From positions 192,989 to 256,988 of the forward strand of contig CAZPVT010000005.1 of the NCBI GenBank assembly GCA_964590395.1: DNA of 64,000 bases. The letters run 5' to 3'. This document shows positions 61,327 through 64,000 of the stretch, piece after piece (the first letter of the stretch is position 1; each line of letters starts with the position of its first letter). This DNA comes from JAOABP01 sp964590395. Its GTDB lineage: Bacteria > Hydrothermota > Tepidihabitantia > Tepidihabitantales > Tepidihabitantaceae. The position numbers and the translations under genes are program-made. The notes beneath the pieces were generated by a model that searched no databases, was not told the DNA's origin, and saw nothing but the letters and a program-made list of their open reading frames with translations.

Positions 61327-62292
61327 TCAGCGCATCATCAGCGCGGGCTCAATAAATATCGTCTTGGTATCAATTGTATCGGTAATGACACCTGAGGCGA
61401 GGAGCCTGGTTGTTAGAATCTGGACACCGGGACGGTTGATTTCGTTCAACCGCTGATACTGGGGCAGCCGACAGAAACCGCAGACATCTTTACAGTAAGG
61501 GAGGTATTTGCCCATGGTCAGTTTTGTCCGTTCCTGGTCAGCGTCAATCCGGTCGATCGCCATATCGAGCGCAATTTTCAGACGGGTGCGTTGTGCCCGG
61601 GTGGTCTTTTTAAGAAATTCGGGGCTGAAGCCGATGGCAAAAGCCGGAAAAGGACTGGTGATATAGCGGGTAGTGATGGAACTGACAGTGTCCAGTGTGG
61701 CTAAATTGAGCTGGCACACCGCGGGTTCAATTAGCCATGCTACATCGATTTCACCGGAGTTCAGTTTGCTGGTAAGGGTTGTTAATGAGCCCTCGCTGAG
61801 TTTGACATCAGTTGTTTTTAGTCCAGCGGCACCCAGCAGATAGGAGATATAATCGCGGAGCACGGGCGGATAGCCGATGCGCTTTCCCTTCAGGTCCAGC
61901 AGGCTTTTCATTTTGATCTTTTTCGTCCGGGCAAGGGCATCAACCGGTAGTGCCGGACGAAACTCTACTGCCAGAAAGACCTTAAGTGTTTCTCCTCTGG
62001 TGCTGAGGTGCTTTAACACCGTGCTCCAGGGAAAGACACCGACATCGGTTTTATTTGCGAACAGGTCAGCGAGCGCCTGCTCCGGGTCAGAATAATAAAC
62101 CAGTTCCGGGATTATCCGGTTTTTTGTGAACAACGTATCTTCGACTGCCATCAGGAAGGGCAGTGAGGCAACCGAACTATCACAAGCAAATTTCAAAGGC
62201 AGCGGTCGATTTTCCTGTAACTGCGGATAAAGGATTGTTGCGACGAGCACCGCACTCAAAATGATGATTATTAAAGTTAGAACTTTGGTCAT
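61327..62292 (-). CDS. NMT1/THI5-like substrate-binding protein, Cys-rich
   Basis: A 321-residue exported binding protein. An N-terminal signal or anchor (about residues 4-22) is followed by a two-lobed periplasmic-binding fold of the SsuA/TauA/NMT1 type (FACDSSVASLPFLMAVEDTLF, KTDVGVFPWSTVL, LLDLKGKRIGYPP, GEIDVAWLIEP). An unusual CxxxCxxC cluster lies at residues 267-274. No permease or ATPase gene is adjacent, so the transporter partner is elsewhere or it acts as a sensor. GAGGAG precedes the ATG. It lies between a TPR protein and the SRP RNA. Confidence 0.8.
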   Translation of the reverse strand: MTKVLTLIIIILSAVLVATILYPQLQENRPLPLKFACDSSVASLPFLMAVEDTLFTKNRIIPELVYYSDPEQALADLFANKTDVGVFPWSTVLKHLSTRGETLKVFLAVEFRPALPVDALARTKKIKMKSLLDLKGKRIGYPPVLRDYISYLLGAAGLKTTDVKLSEGSLTTLTSKLNSGEIDVAWLIEPAVCQLNLATLDTVSSITTRYITSPFPAFAIGFSPEFLKKTTRAQRTRLKIALDMAIDRIDADQERTKLTMGKYLPYCKDVCGFCRLPQYQRLNEINRPGVQILTTRLLASGVITDTIDTKTIFIEPALMMR

Positions 62293-62310
62293 CTTTTCTC
62301 CTCTTTCACT

Positions 62311-63930
62311 TTAGTTCTTTTTTAATTTTTCGTAGGCCTTGAAGGCGGATTCCGCCTTTCCCTTTTCGCCCAGTTCCCGATAACAGTGGACCAGATTAAG
62401 AAAGGCATCCGCATTTCGGGGATTGAGTTGAGTGGTGATCACCAGGTTTTCAACCGCTTTAGCCAGGAGTGCCTTGCCCGCATCTTTTTTCCCCATCTCA
62501 ATTAAGGAAAGCCCGATGCCAGTTTGACTCACTCCTAACAGCAGATAGATATTTTCCAACTGGACGGGCAATTGATTGCTCAAGAAAATGCCCTCGGTAT
62601 CATTGCCGGTTATGGGAGTAAATTCTTTTCTTTCGCGCAGGGGGGGGAAATAGAGAAAGGCGAAGCCACCACTTTTATAGCCGAGGCTGAAAAGGGTGCT
62701 ATCTATCTCCCGGGATAGTGACCCGGTGATTTCCAGATAACCAGCAGGAATTATCTCTGCGGAGATCTGAGAAATGAGTAAATTCCGTAAGGATTCGGGC
62801 AAACGGCTCACCGGCACGACCGTGTTTTCAATTACCCGGGTAAACGAGAGCATCGCCAGACTGTCTTTTTTACCCTGGTATTGAGCGATGCCGAGATTGA
62901 AAAGTGATGTGAAGTCATGCGGGTCATAGGTCAGCGCCTGTGCAAAAAGTTTCTCTGCAAAATCCCGGAAATTGTTGGCGGTATCTCCTTTAGTTTCCGC
63001 CGAGGCACGGAGTAGAGCCGAGCCCAGCCGGGCAGAGGTAATATTGATATTATTTGCCGCATAAAACAGCCGGGAGGTAACCTGGGCAATCTGCGGCAGT
63101 TGTTTAGACTGGTTAAGTTCTTTTTCAATGTAGCGCTTCAATTCTTCTGGTGGTGCATAACGTTGGAGTTCAAGAAGTCTTACGGCAATGGCTTTTACCT
63201 TTGCGGTGTCACTCAGTTTTAAGAGGTTATTTAAGTCTGAATATCCACTGTCATAACGGGCTTGAAAGATCTGCAGTGCCTGTTCATAATAGTAACGGGT
63301 GGAGTCCCAGCGGGATTTCCCTACTTCATTCGGTAAGAGGCTATCAGGTTTTTGTAGAAAATAAAGTCCGATCAAAGAATAGGCTTCTGCGCTGTTGGTA
63401 TTGATGGTAAGCATCTCCCGGGCGGTGTTAAGCATATCATCATACTTACCCAGTGCACTATACGAATTGGCAATGAGCGCATAGGTCTGAGATTTTGATG
63501 GCTCAACCAGCAGTGCTGCCCGGGCATAGGTGATTGCTTTTTCGTAATCACCACGGTTGTAATTCTCCCGACTGCCCGTGATCAGTGCGGTCCACACCCA
63601 ATGGGACTGTTGCTCTTCGTTGCGGATTTCTGGGATGATTGAAGTGTCAGCATTTAGCGCGGTAAGGAAATGGTCAGCCGCAGGAACCAAGCGGTTCAAC
63701 TGTGCATCACACAGCCCTAACCATAGATGGATATGCGATAGGGTCTTATTGTCTACGGTTTTACCGTACTGCTCCAGTGCCTTTTGAAACTGCTCCCGTG
63801 CCCTTTCATACCTGCCGCCCTGATAATGAATTCTACCGCCGCGCATCAGTGCGTCCAGCGGCACACTCTGAGCCCAGGTGAGGGCAAACAGGGCAAAAAA
63901 GATCAAAACCGACCGTTGCCGATTAATCAT
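62311..63930 (-). CDS. Exported TPR-repeat protein
   Basis: A 539-residue protein with a signal peptide (residues 1-20, ending near TWAQS). It is made of TPR units: GRIHYQGGRYERAREQFQKAL, NYNRGDYEKAITYARAALLV, SLFNLGIAQYQGKKDSLAML, and NLVHCYRELGEKGKAESAFKAY at the end. A less repetitive region lies at about 370-460. It is probably periplasmic or outer-membrane-associated and scaffolds other proteins; no enzymatic motif is visible. AGGAGG precedes the ATG. It is the first gene of the unit through recR. Confidence 0.88.
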   Translation of the reverse strand: MINRQRSVLIFFALFALTWAQSVPLDALMRGGRIHYQGGRYERAREQFQKALEQYGKTVDNKTLSHIHLWLGLCDAQLNRLVPAADHFLTALNADTSIIPEIRNEEQQSHWVWTALITGSRENYNRGDYEKAITYARAALLVEPSKSQTYALIANSYSALGKYDDMLNTAREMLTINTNSAEAYSLIGLYFLQKPDSLLPNEVGKSRWDSTRYYYEQALQIFQARYDSGYSDLNNLLKLSDTAKVKAIAVRLLELQRYAPPEELKRYIEKELNQSKQLPQIAQVTSRLFYAANNINITSARLGSALLRASAETKGDTANNFRDFAEKLFAQALTYDPHDFTSLFNLGIAQYQGKKDSLAMLSFTRVIENTVVPVSRLPESLRNLLISQISAEIIPAGYLEITGSLSREIDSTLFSLGYKSGGFAFLYFPPLRERKEFTPITGNDTEGIFLSNQLPVQLENIYLLLGVSQTGIGLSLIEMGKKDAGKALLAKAVENLVITTQLNPRNADAFLNLVHCYRELGEKGKAESAFKAYEKLKKN

Positions 63931-63972
63931 TTATATCCTCCTGAGATAGTTAACCAATTAATAAAACAAACA

Positions 63973-64000
63973 ATAATAACCAATTATCGGCAGGTGTCAA
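63973..64000 (-). promoter_or_regulatory. Promoter of the TPR-SBP-SRP RNA-dnaX-recR unit
   Basis: On the minus strand, TTGACA (64000-63995), 16 bases, TATTAT (63978-63973). A leader of about 35 bases with AGGAGG follows. The -35 box is at the very edge of the window. Confidence 0.7.

Overview
The window is a gene-dense bacterial chromosome segment with about 58 protein-coding genes or remnants, five tRNAs and one SRP RNA. I see no rRNA, CRISPR array, insertion sequence or prophage. The gene set suggests an uncultivated, Gram-negative-type lineage near the FCB group, such as candidate division WOR-3 and relatives. The reasons are a subtilisin with a FlgD-like/type IX-type C-terminal domain, HPr kinase next to a hibernation factor, a long SRP RNA with an Alu domain, and tRNAs without encoded CCA. 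This placement is an inference; no 16S gene is present.

Layout. Positions 1-2364 hold the end of a secreted subtilisin-like protease. Positions 2430-16401 are a long plus-strand translation/transcription block: tRNA-Thr, tRNA-Tyr, tRNA-Gly, tRNA-Thr, tuf, rpmG, tRNA-Trp, secE, nusG, rplKAJL, rpoBC, rpsL, rpsG. Positions 16423-34014 are all minus strand: recJ; a TPR glycosyltransferase; two PTS-IIA/anion-permease fusions around a universal stress protein; a housekeeping operon (DJ-1-like, dtd, yicC, gmk, rpoZ, coaBC, dnaB, radA, PIN-TRAM); then lepB with a HemW-like pseudoenzyme. Positions 34068-35372 are a decayed patch with a twice-frameshifted DUF554 gene and a fragment of a secreted-protein C-terminus. 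Positions 35407-38448 carry rsmD-coaD-obg-dprA. Then come nadC and a two-component pair (minus), cutA and a HEAT-repeat protein (plus), smc-ftsY and parA-parB-M23 peptidase (minus), and a PP-loop tRNA-thiolation-like gene. A plus unit follows with TspO, peroxiredoxin, an encapsulated-ferritin-like protein and a PurS-PurS-PurL fusion. The end is hpf-hprK and a TPR / substrate-binding protein / SRP RNA / dnaX / recR unit (minus).

Two genome-scale patterns stand out. First, nearly every promoter I can read has a TTGACA-like -35 box and a TATAAT-like -10 box separated by exactly 16 bases. In at least six genes the start codon lies only 5-7 bases after the -10 box with no Shine-Dalgarno sequence, so the mRNA should be leaderless. 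Second, three long intergenic regions, upstream of recJ, rsmD and smc, share pieces of one diverged GT-rich/AC-rich element, including a 25-base block conserved at 23 positions between two copies.

Several proteins keep a recognisable fold but have lost catalytic residues: HemW-like without cluster cysteines, DJ-1-like without the nucleophile, a PIN-TRAM protein, and a 2H phosphoesterase-like protein. Protein family calls come from motif and sequence recognition only, without database searches.
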